DNA of 5,431 bases from an uncultured Verrucomicrobiota bacterium. GTDB lineage: Bacteria; Verrucomicrobiota; Verrucomicrobiae; Opitutales; Opitutaceae. A model generated the notes under the pieces. It saw only the letters and a list, made by a program, of their open reading frames with translations. It was not told where the DNA came from and made no database searches. A program made the translations under genes and the position numbers. Location of the stretch: assembly GCA_946481225.1 (NCBI GenBank), contig CAMLNJ010000241.1, positions 1 to 5,431 of the forward strand, written 5' to 3'. Of the stretch, positions 1 to 4,782 are shown piece after piece (the first letter of the stretch is position 1; every line of letters starts with the position of its first letter).

Positions 1-249
1 GTCGGCTCTCTCTACGTCGTCCCGTTTTACCAGAATCGCGGCATCGGCCGGAAACTCATCGAATACGCCTGCCTTCGCGCGAAAGAAAAAGGCGCCACCC
101 AGATCCTCGCGCTCTCGACCCAGAGCTACAGCTTCTTCACCTCGGTGATGAACTTCGAGGAAACCACGACCGAGGTCCTTCCCGAGGCGCGCCTGAAGAC
201 TTACGCCGAAAGCGGCCGCAATCCGAAAGTGTTGATCAAAACCCTCTGA
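1..249 (+). CDS. argA: C-terminal end of an ArgA-like N-acetylglutamate synthase (GNAT domain), 5' truncated by window
   Basis: The frame is open from base 1 to a TGA at 247-249, giving the last 82 residues of a protein whose start is outside the window. Residues 8-16 (PFYQNRGIG) form the GNAT motif A acetyl-CoA pyrophosphate loop (Q/RxxGxG/A), followed by a helix (KLIEYACLRAKEKGA). The tail FFTSVMNFEE, then LPEARLKTY and KVLIKTL, matches the way bacterial ArgA proteins end (E. coli ArgA has WFQERGF, LPESKKQLY and SKVLMADL, from memory). ArgA transfers acetyl from acetyl-CoA to glutamate, the first step of arginine biosynthesis, in the cytoplasm. Whether an N-terminal amino-acid-kinase domain is present cannot be seen, so a stand-alone GNAT-type glutamate acetyltransferase is equally possible. 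The gene converges on clpP and its stop is followed within 16 bases by a perfect hairpin. Confidence 0.7.
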   Translation, partial: VGSLYVVPFYQNRGIGRKLIEYACLRAKEKGATQILALSTQSYSFFTSVMNFEETTTEVLPEARLKTYAESGRNPKVLIKTL

Positions 250-264
250 TACCGGGCGCAAACC

Positions 265-286
265 GCGTGCGCGAGGACGCGCACGC
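265..286 (+). terminator. Hairpin just downstream of the argA-like gene, possible terminator without T tract
   Basis: GCGTGCGCG (265-273), loop AGGA, CGCGCACGC (278-286) is a perfect 9-bp stem with a 4-base loop, 15 bases after the stop codon. On the + strand it is followed by CCACCCGG, not by T residues. On the - strand it is followed by GGTTTGC, a very weak T stretch. A 3'-end role is inferred from position and stem stability; intrinsic termination is uncertain. Confidence 0.4.
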
Positions 287-409
287 CCACCCGGCCGGCG
301 TCCGGCGGCGAATTGCATCCACGGCCATCCCCGGCCGTGTGCCCATCGCGCCCGGAGACCGGGCGCCGGCGCGCCGACGCGGCGGAATGCAAAACCAACG
401 ACACCAAGC

Positions 410-444
410 CGCCGGCACGCAAACCGGCGCGATGCAAAATCGCG
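410..444 (-). terminator. Two abutting hairpins immediately after the clpP stop
   Basis: Read on the - strand, the clpP TGA (447-445) is followed directly by CGCGAT-TTTGC-ATCGCG (444-428, 6-bp stem) and then CGCCGG-TTTGCGTG-CCGGCG (429-410, 6-bp stem); the two overlap by two bases and so probably compete. No clean T run follows, only scattered Ts (TTGGTTTTGC around 400-390). This could form the 3' end of the clpP transcript or protect it from exonucleases. Low certainty as a true terminator. Confidence 0.3.
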
Positions 445-1074
445 TCAGGCGGCGACCGCGGACCCGACCGGCGTGATCGCGCTGGTTTCGGCGGCGTTCT
501 CCACCACGTGGTCGACGAGCCCGTAGGCCTTGGCCTCGTGGGCGCTCAGATAGTAATCGCGGTCGGAGTCCTTCTCGATCTGCTCGACCGTCTTGCCGGT
601 GTGGCGGGCGATCACGGTGTTGAGCGTCTGGCGCCAGCGGATGATCTCGCGCGCCGCGATCGCGATATCGGCCGCCTGGCCGCCCGCGCCACCGCTCGGC
701 TGGTGGATCATCACTCGGCTGTGCGGGAGCGCGAAGCGCTTGCCCTTGGTGCCCGCGGCGAGGAGCACGGTGGCCATGCTCGCGGCCATGCCGATGCAGT
801 AGGTGACCACGTCGCACTGGAGGAAACGGATGGTGTCGTAGATCGCCATGCCGCCGGTGACGACGCCGCCGGGCGAGTTGATGTAAAGGTGGATGTCCTT
901 CTTCGGGTCCTCCATCTGGAGGAAGAGGAGCTGCGCGATCACGACATTGGCCACGCCGTCGTCTATCGGGGTGCCGATGAAGATGATCCGGTCCTTCAAC
1001 AGGCGGGAGTAGATGTCCATCGACCGCTCGATGCGGCCGTTGTTCTCGATCACCATCGGGACGTAGTAACTCAT
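445..1074 (-). CDS. clpP: ATP-dependent Clp protease proteolytic subunit ClpP
   Basis: This 209-residue protein is close to the usual ClpP length (E. coli 207). It is the tetradecameric serine peptidase barrel that degrades proteins fed in by ClpX or ClpA/ClpC ATPases in the cytoplasm. The catalytic triad is complete: Ser99 in GMAASMA (95-101), His124 in VMIHQPSGG, Asp173 in DSDRDYY. The oxyanion-hole region NSPGG (66-70) and the handle-helix region [12 protein letters not shown] are intact. The start is ATG at 1074-1072 ([13 protein letters not shown]), because ClpP homology begins there; a 13-residue extension from a TTG at 1113 is unlike ClpP. An internal Met7 (PMVIE) corresponds to the mature E. 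coli N-terminus, so little or no propeptide is present. No Shine-Dalgarno is visible. tig lies upstream on the same strand, 273 bases away and separated by terminators, so clpP probably has its own promoter. clpX does not follow. The C-terminal tail after residue 193 is Ala/Thr-rich and probably variable. Confidence 0.97.
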   Translation of the reverse strand: MSYYVPMVIENNGRIERSMDIYSRLLKDRIIFIGTPIDDGVANVVIAQLLFLQMEDPKKDIHLYINSPGGVVTGGMAIYDTIRFLQCDVVTYCIGMAASMATVLLAAGTKGKRFALPHSRVMIHQPSGGAGGQAADIAIAAREIIRWRQTLNTVIARHTGKTVEQIEKDSDRDYYLSAHEAKAYGLVDHVVENAAETSAITPVGSAVAA

Positions 1075-1117
1075 AGGATGCGGTGAACTTCGCCGCGTCC
1101 GCGCGGAAGGCAAGCGC

Positions 1118-1141
1118 GACGGCGCATCCGTGCGCGCCGTC
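1118..1141 (-). promoter_or_regulatory. 8-bp inverted repeat in the clpP leader region
   Basis: GACGGCGC (1118-1125) and GCGCCGTC (1134-1141) are a perfect 8-bp inverted repeat around an 8-base centre, 44 bases upstream of the clpP ATG. It could be a leader hairpin or an operator. It is not a CIRCE element, whose arms are TTAGCACTC/GAGTGCTAA. No convincing -35/-10 pair was found for clpP nearby, so its relation to transcription is unknown. Confidence 0.25.
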
Positions 1142-1148
1142 TCTCACC

Positions 1149-1176
1149 TGTAGGCCTTCCCGCTGGTCTGGCCGCC
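1149..1176 (+). repeat. REP-like palindromic repeat, copy 1 (GTAG head, imperfect stem)
   Basis: This copy reads TGTAGGCC, then TTC, then CCGCTGGTCTGGCCGCC on the + strand. It matches copy 2 (1337-1310, - strand) at 25 of 28 positions; the only differences are the three adjacent bases after TGTAGGCC. The palindrome GGCC...GGCC here has a 3x3 internal mismatch in the stem (6 of 9 pairs). A GTAG tetranucleotide at the foot of an imperfect palindrome is the hallmark of REP elements mobilised by RAYT (REP-associated tyrosine transposase) proteins. The RAYT link is an inference; no RAYT gene is in the window. Confidence 0.65.
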
Positions 1177-1194
1177 TTCGCGCTCGGCTTATCA

Positions 1195-1222
1195 CGCCGC
1201 CCGACCAGCGGTTCGGGCCGAT
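1195..1222 (-). repeat. Degraded third relative of the REP-like repeat
   Basis: On the - strand this reads ATCGGCCCGAACCGCTGG followed by TCGGGCGGCG. It shares the block ACCGCTGGTC with copy 2 and the same hairpin plan (GCCCGA-CC, loop, GG-TTCGGGC at 1199-1206 and 1210-1218, with one bulged base), including the GCT loop, but it lacks the GTAG head. It may be a decayed copy or a separate hairpin that shares the loop by chance. Confidence 0.35.
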
Positions 1223-1239
1223 AAAAAAGCGCCAGGCGC
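1223..1239 (-). terminator. Weak second terminator downstream of tig
   Basis: On the - strand GCGC-CTG-GCGC (1239-1229) is followed directly by TTTTTTAT (1228-1221). The stem is only 4 bp (5 bp if the loop were impossibly tight), but the six-T tract is the longest in the region. It lies just past the strong terminator at 1280-1247, so it looks like a backup stop for tig transcription. Confidence 0.4.
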
Positions 1240-1246
1240 GTCCACG

Positions 1247-1280
1247 AAAAAGCCCCGCCGCGGGGCACGCGGGCGGGGCT
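1247..1280 (-). terminator. Strong intrinsic terminator of tig
   Basis: On the - strand AGCCCCGCC (1280-1272) pairs perfectly with GGCGGGGCT (1259-1251) around a 12-base loop, and the stem runs straight into TTTTT (1251-1247). This is a textbook Rho-independent terminator, 67 bases after the tig stop. It places a transcription stop between tig and clpP. The + strand lacks a T tract on the other side, so it is directional. Confidence 0.88.
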
Positions 1281-1293
1281 CGGAAAACGGTGG

Positions 1294-1312
1294 GCCCGGC
1301 CGTTGGCCGGGC
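1294..1312 (-). repeat. Perfect 8-bp hairpin abutting REP-like copy 2
   Basis: GCCCGGCC (1294-1301), loop GTT, GGCCGGGC (1305-1312) is a perfect 8-bp stem. It directly abuts the 9-bp hairpin of the REP-like copy 2 (1313-1333) with no spacer, giving two stacked hairpins between the tig stop and its terminator. It may be part of the repeat unit or an mRNA 3'-end stabiliser. Confidence 0.5.
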
Positions 1313-1337
1313 GGCCAGACCAGCGGTCTGGCCTACA
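1310..1337 (-). repeat. REP-like palindromic repeat, copy 2 (GTAG head, perfect stem)
   Basis: On the - strand this reads TGTAGGCC, then AGA, then CCGCTGGTCTGGCCGCC. It contains a perfect 9-bp hairpin, GGCCAGACC (1313-1321) with GGTCTGGCC (1325-1333), with the GTAG head just outside the stem (1336-1333). It begins 10 bases after the tig stop codon. With copy 1 (1149-1176) it forms an inverted pair with the GTAG heads outward, enclosing a 189-base unit. That arrangement resembles a BIME (bacterial interspersed mosaic element) or a miniature element with 28-base terminal inverted repeats. No target-site duplication is evident (flanks CACC and TGGC). Confidence 0.7.
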
Positions 1338-1347
1338 TGGCAAACGC

Positions 1348-2673
1348 TCAGGCGGCGGCGGGCGCGGCCTCGGTCACGACGGCCTTCGCGACGATCAGGT
1401 CAAGGGCCTTGTCGAAGATGATGCTCTGCTGCACGGCGCGCAGACGCTCGCGGTCCTGGCTGAGCTCCTTGACGAGCTTCTCGGGCTTGGTGCCGGAACG
1501 CATCGACTGCTGATAGAGGAAGGTGTCGATGTCGGCGGCCTCGACCTGGAGCTTCTCCTGCTCGGCGATGCGGGCGAGGATGAGCTGGGTCTTCACGCGG
1601 CTCTCGGCGGCCTTCTTGGCGCCGGCGACGATCGTGTCCTTATCCTTCTCGAACTGCTCCTGGGTCAGGCCGCGGCGCTGGTTCTCCTGCACGAACTGGC
1701 GGAGGACGGACTGGGTCTCCTGCTCGATCAGGCTCTCGGGCACGGGGAACTCGACCTTGGCGACGAGGGCGTCCACGACCTGGCGGCGCTTACCGGCGGC
1801 GTTCTCGTAGTCCTTGCGAGCCTTGAGATTGTTGCGGACCTTCGCTTGGAGACCGGCGAGGTCGTCGACCTGGTTGGCCTTGAAGAACTCCTCGTCGAGC
1901 TCGGGCAGCACGCGCTCGCGGATCTCCAGGATCTCGACCGCGTAGACCGCGGTCTTGCCGGCGAGCGCCTCGGCGCCCTTGAACTCGGCGGGGAAGCTCA
2001 CGGTGATGTCCTTCTTGTCGCCGGTCTTCAGGCCGGCGAGCTGCTTGCCGAGACCGGGGATGAGGCCCTCGTTCTCCCCTTCGACCTCTTCCCAGGTCTG
2101 CGGGACTTTGCCGTAGATCTGCTTGTCGGGGGCGATCTCGAGGATGGCCTTGCCGTCCACGGAACCCTCGTAGGCGAGCTTCACATAGTCGCCCTTCTGG
2201 GCGGCGCGCTCCACGACCTTGAAATCGGCCCGCTCGCCACGAAGGGCGTCGACCGCCTTGGAAACCTCGTCGTCGGTCGGCTCGACCGGGGAGACGGTGA
2301 CCGGGATGCCGTCGAGCGAGGGCAACTCGAAGCTGGGGCGAATGTCGACGGTGATGACGATGCCGGCGAACTTGTCCGGGGCGATGTCGCCCTCCTGCAC
2401 GTTGACGACCTGGATGACGTCCAGCTTCGCCTCCTTGATACCGTCGCGATAGGCCTTGCCGACGACCTTCTGCTTGAACTCGTCATGCACGGCCTTGCCG
2501 AACTGCTTGAGCACGAGGTTGGCGGGAGCCTTGCCCGGGCGGAAGCCGGGGATGCGGACCTGCTTCGAAACCTCGCCGATCACGGCCTGGTATTCGGCGG
2601 CGACTTCCTTGGCGTCGAAATTGACGGTCAGGCTCTTGCGGGTGGGGGAGACGTCTTGGACTTGGATGTTCAC
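1348..2673 (-). CDS. tig: Trigger factor (ribosome-associated chaperone / peptidyl-prolyl isomerase)
   Basis: This 441-residue protein is close to E. coli trigger factor (432). It binds near the peptide exit tunnel and protects and folds nascent chains in the cytoplasm. Domains in order: N-terminal ribosome-binding domain (about 1-110) with the signature GFRPGKAP at 43-50, at the same positions as E. coli GFRxGKVP; an FKBP-type PPIase domain (about 155-245) with GDYVKLAYEGSVDGK (161-175) and GLIPGLGKQLAGLKTGD (203-219); then a long helical C-terminal chaperone domain from about RERVLPELDEEF onward, rich in K/E/Q, ending in Ala/Pro. The start is GTG at 2673-2671: homology begins at once (MNIQVQDVS). 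No Shine-Dalgarno precedes it. It lies upstream of clpP in the common tig-clpP order but ends in its own terminator. It is transcribed divergently from tsaB. Confidence 0.97.
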   Translation of the reverse strand: MNIQVQDVSPTRKSLTVNFDAKEVAAEYQAVIGEVSKQVRIPGFRPGKAPANLVLKQFGKAVHDEFKQKVVGKAYRDGIKEAKLDVIQVVNVQEGDIAPDKFAGIVITVDIRPSFELPSLDGIPVTVSPVEPTDDEVSKAVDALRGERADFKVVERAAQKGDYVKLAYEGSVDGKAILEIAPDKQIYGKVPQTWEEVEGENEGLIPGLGKQLAGLKTGDKKDITVSFPAEFKGAEALAGKTAVYAVEILEIRERVLPELDEEFFKANQVDDLAGLQAKVRNNLKARKDYENAAGKRRQVVDALVAKVEFPVPESLIEQETQSVLRQFVQENQRRGLTQEQFEKDKDTIVAGAKKAAESRVKTQLILARIAEQEKLQVEAADIDTFLYQQSMRSGTKPEKLVKELSQDRERLRAVQQSIIFDKALDLIVAKAVVTEAAPAAA

Positions 2674-2682
2674 GGTGCTAAA

Positions 2683-2743
2683 ATTCTAGAGGGTTTTATC
2701 TGCGGAATCTGGCACGCTACGCGGCGCCGCAAAACGCGGTCAA
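2683..2743 (-). promoter_or_regulatory. Candidate promoter(s) for tig
   Basis: On the - strand TTGACC (2743-2738, 5/6 to the -35 consensus) is followed after 18 bases by TAGCGT (2719-2714, only 3/6 to the -10), predicting a leader of roughly 35 bases. A better -10, TAGAAT (2688-2683, 5/6), lies closer to the gene but has no good -35; it would start the RNA only about 3 bases before the GTG, nearly leaderless. The region is locally AT-richer than its surroundings. Which of the two is used is not decidable from sequence. Housekeeping sigma specificity is assumed. Confidence 0.4.
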
Positions 2744-2838
2744 TGCCCGATTCTCCTCGGCGGTGCGCGCCGGATACTCGCGCTTGCGGAAGGGCCGTCG
2801 GAGGCGCTTGCTCGCGGCTCGTTCGCCTTCTTTCGCCC

Positions 2839-3528
2839 GTGCCCAGCAGCCTCAGCCTACGCCAACTCCTCGCCCGCCACCCCGCTTTGCTGGTGGTCGA
2901 TTCCTGCGCGCCGCGCGCGGAGGCGGGGCTGTGGCTTGCCGAGGCCGGCGCGACGCCGGTGGCGGTCGCGACGCTCGAAGGCGAGGCGTCCGCCGCGCTC
3001 CCGGTCGCGGTCGCCCAGGTCCTCGCCCACTCCGCCGCCGGCGGCCGGCGAATCGCCGATCTCGACGCCATCGCCTTTTGCGACGGCCCCGGCTCGGTGC
3101 TCGGCATCCGCCTCGCCGCCGCCGCCCTGCGCGCCTGGCGAGCGGTGAAACCCGGCCTCGCGCTCTATTCCTATCACAGCCTGCCGCTTCTCGCCGTGGC
3201 GCATCCGGGCCTGACGATCATCGCCGACGCGCGCCGCGATTCCTGGCACGCCGCGCGCGCCGCCGCGCCCCACGAGCTCGTGCGCGTGCCTGGCGCCGAG
3301 CTTCCCGCGCTCGGTCCGCTCGGTGCTCCGGACTCTTTCCGCCGCTGGTCCGCCTTGCCCGCCGGCGTGGAACCGCGCGCCTTGGCCTGGTCCGCCTCCA
3401 CCCTGCTCGCGGGCGCGCCCGGAGAGCCCTTTTTCCACGAAGCGTCCGAGCCCGAGGCCTTTCTCCACGAGCAACCGACCTACGTCGCGTGGACGCCGCA
3501 GGTTCACCAAGCGCCCGTCGCCCGATGA
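2839..3528 (+). CDS. tsaB: tRNA N6-threonylcarbamoyladenosine biosynthesis protein TsaB (M22-like)
   Basis: This protein of about 229 residues matches usual TsaB length (E. coli 231). TsaB is the non-catalytic partner of TsaD in the complex (with TsaE) that puts threonylcarbamoyl on A37 of ANN-decoding tRNAs. Visible features: strand LLVVDSCAPRAEAGLW (17-32), the region DLDAIAFCDGPGSVLGIRLA (74-93) matching the family's LDAIAVxxGPGSFTGLRIG, and IIADARRDSWHAA (127-139) matching the AIDARRGEVY segment. The usual RxHS in the first helix is replaced by EASAALP; TsaB is degenerate relative to TsaD there anyway. The start is uncertain: GTG at 2839 gives the expected length; an in-frame ATG at 2743 would add 32 Arg/Cys-rich residues foreign to the family and run into the tig promoter. 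No Shine-Dalgarno is seen at either. The stop overlaps the alr start (ATGA, 3525-3528), implying co-transcription and translational coupling. Pairing of tsaB with alr is known in other bacteria. Confidence 0.85.
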   Translation: MPSSLSLRQLLARHPALLVVDSCAPRAEAGLWLAEAGATPVAVATLEGEASAALPVAVAQVLAHSAAGGRRIADLDAIAFCDGPGSVLGIRLAAAALRAWRAVKPGLALYSYHSLPLLAVAHPGLTIIADARRDSWHAARAAAPHELVRVPGAELPALGPLGAPDSFRRWSALPAGVEPRALAWSASTLLAGAPGEPFFHEASEPEAFLHEQPTYVAWTPQVHQAPVAR

Positions 3529-4682
3529 ACACGCCGGCGACCTTGCCCCATCGCTGCTGGGCCGAGATCGACCTCGCCGCGCTGGAGCGCAACCTCCACC
3601 GCATCCGCGCGGCCCTCCCGCCGCACATGCGCTACGTCGCCGTGGTGAAGGCCGACGCCTACGGCCACGGCCTCCCGCAAATCGCCGCGCGGCTCATGCA
3701 CTCGGGCGCGGACTTGTTCGCCGTGGCCAATCTCACCGAAGCCGCGGCCCTCCGCGAGATCGGCCCCGATTGGCCTATTCTTATCCTTGGCGCGTTGCTC
3801 CCCGAGGAGATGCGGCTCGCCCCCGAATACGACATCGCCGCGACCGTCTCCTCGGTCGACGAGGTCGAACGCCTCGACCGCGCCGCCGCCGCCGCCCGCC
3901 GCCACGTCGACATCCACCTCAAGATCGACACCGGCATGGGCCGCCTCGGCGCCTGGCACGAGGAGGTCGCGCCCGTCTACCAAGCCATCCGCTGCGCCGC
4001 CTATCTTCGGCTCGCGGGCGTGTTCACCCATTTCTCCAGTTCCGACGACGACCCCGCCTTCACCGCCGAGCAGCGCCGCCGCTTCCTCGCCGCCCTCGAA
4101 ACCCAGTGCCCGGGAATCGAACACGACCGCGAACGTCTCCTCATCCACGCGGACAACAGCGCCGGCCTCGACACCATCGAGCAGGCCGGCCCCTTCAACG
4201 CCGTGCGCGTCGGCCTCCTCCAGTTCGGCATCCGCCCCGTCGCGAATTCCCTCCTCTCCGGCGTGCCCGCGGAACCGGTTTTCAGCTTCCGCACCCGCGT
4301 CGGGCTCGTGAAACGCCTGCCCGCCGGCACCGGCATCAGCTACGGCCGCACCCACGTGCTGACCCGCGATTCGCGTGTCGCCATCCTCACCGCCGGCTAC
4401 GGCGACGGCATCCCGCGCGCCGTCAGCAACCGCGGCCAGGTCCTCGTGCGCGGCCGGCGTTGCCCGATCCTCGGCCGCGTCACCATGGACCAGACCATCG
4501 TCGACGTCACCGATCTGCCCGAGGTGGCCGCGGGCGACGAAGCCGTCCTCGTGGGCCGCCAAGGCGGCGCCGAAATCCCTCTCACCGAGTTCAGCCGCGT
4601 GGCGGAAACCATTCCGTGGGAAACGCTTTGCTCCGTCACGAAACGCGTCCCCCGCCACTACCGCACTTCGCTTGGCGTCTGA
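3525..4682 (+). CDS. alr: Alanine racemase (PLP-dependent)
   Basis: This 385-residue protein is of normal length for Alr, which interconverts L- and D-alanine to supply D-Ala for peptidoglycan. The N-terminal TIM barrel starts with CWAEIDLAALERN and carries the PLP lysine Lys42 in VVKADAYGHG. KIDTGMGRLG (133-142) includes Lys133, equivalent to the often carbamylated lysine, and Arg140. THFSSSD (168-174), HADNSAG (208-214) and RVGLLQFG (228-235, Arg228 facing the PLP pyridine nitrogen; the family's LYG is QFG here) follow. The C-terminal beta domain has the second catalytic base Tyr273 in GISYGRT, then GYGDG (291-295) and GRVTMDQ (317-323, Thr where Cys is common). All catalytic residues are present. 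The ATG overlaps the tsaB stop by four bases (ATGA), and no Shine-Dalgarno is visible, so translation probably depends on tsaB. No terminator follows before the next gene. Confidence 0.97.
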   Translation: MNTPATLPHRCWAEIDLAALERNLHRIRAALPPHMRYVAVVKADAYGHGLPQIAARLMHSGADLFAVANLTEAAALREIGPDWPILILGALLPEEMRLAPEYDIAATVSSVDEVERLDRAAAAARRHVDIHLKIDTGMGRLGAWHEEVAPVYQAIRCAAYLRLAGVFTHFSSSDDDPAFTAEQRRRFLAALETQCPGIEHDRERLLIHADNSAGLDTIEQAGPFNAVRVGLLQFGIRPVANSLLSGVPAEPVFSFRTRVGLVKRLPAGTGISYGRTHVLTRDSRVAILTAGYGDGIPRAVSNRGQVLVRGRRCPILGRVTMDQTIVDVTDLPEVAAGDEAVLVGRQGGAEIPLTEFSRVAETIPWETLCSVTKRVPRHYRTSLGV

Positions 4683-4728
4683 ACCCCGTTCGCCGAGCGC
4701 TTCCACCGAGAAACAGGCGGGCTCCCAC

Positions 4729-4766
4729 GGCCAAGAAACCTCGCCCCGCCCCGGGCGTCTGGCCTA
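4729..4766 (-). repeat. Possible remnant of the REP-like repeat between alr and the DUF1800 gene
   Basis: On the - strand TAGGCCAGAC (4766-4757) is identical over 10 bases to the head of REP-like copy 2, though the GTAG is changed (TTTAGG instead of TGTAGG). Downstream TCTTGGCC (4736-4729) can pair with GGCCAGA as a 7-bp stem with one bulged T, leaving a long GC-rich loop. This resembles a decayed copy with a disrupted loop. It sits in the 100-base alr/DUF1800 gap, where no terminator or clear promoter was found. A 10-base match could be chance. Confidence 0.3.
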
Positions 4767-4782
4767 AATCCGTCCGTTCCCC

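Larger units (their letters stand above)
250..444. other. Convergent intergenic region dense in GC-rich hairpins (argA-like end / clpP end)
   Basis: These 195 bases lie between two convergent stop codons and hold no credible gene. They contain a run of perfect inverted repeats: 265-273 with 278-286 (9 bp), 294-298 with 302-306 (5 bp), 320-326 with 333-339 (7 bp), 348-355 with 359-366 (8 bp), 372-376 with 380-384 (5 bp), 410-415 with 424-429 (6 bp) and 428-433 with 439-444 (6 bp). Some short palindromes are expected by chance at this base composition, but the 7-9 bp stems with 3-6 base loops are more than background. None is followed by a long T run, so they are best seen as 3'-end stabilisers or weak, possibly Rho-assisted, bidirectional stops. 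Confidence 0.6.

Noticed and set aside
522..537. GTAGGCCTTGGCC, resembling the REP head
   Set aside because: It lies inside the conserved clpP coding sequence (EAKAYGLVD) and is explained by codon use; it lacks the rest of the repeat.
236..1195. 319-residue - strand frame and a 257-residue + strand frame over clpP
   Set aside because: Both are shadows of clpP, which shows a full Ser-His-Asp triad in its own frame.
2660..2690. CIRCE-like half site TTAGCACC just before the tig start
   Set aside because: It matches part of one arm of the HrcA element, but no GAGTGCTAA arm lies 9 bases away on either side.
2751..2778. TTCTCC-16-GATACT as a promoter for tsaB
   Set aside because: It matches consensus at only 3/6 and 4/6, not better than chance for this stretch.
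1303..2838. Long + strand open frame running antisense through tig and into tsaB
   Set aside because: It is the mirror of tig codon structure in GC-rich DNA: Leu/Asp/Gly-repetitive with no family resemblance. Only its last part (from 2839) is a real gene.
3504..4706. 400-residue - strand open frame opposite alr
   Set aside because: Composition is low-complexity Gly/Ala/Val/Asp/Glu with no known motif, and alr on the + strand has every catalytic residue.
4716..4750. GGCGGG...CCCGCC as a terminator for alr
   Set aside because: The stem is only 6 bp, the loop 23 bases, and no T tract follows.
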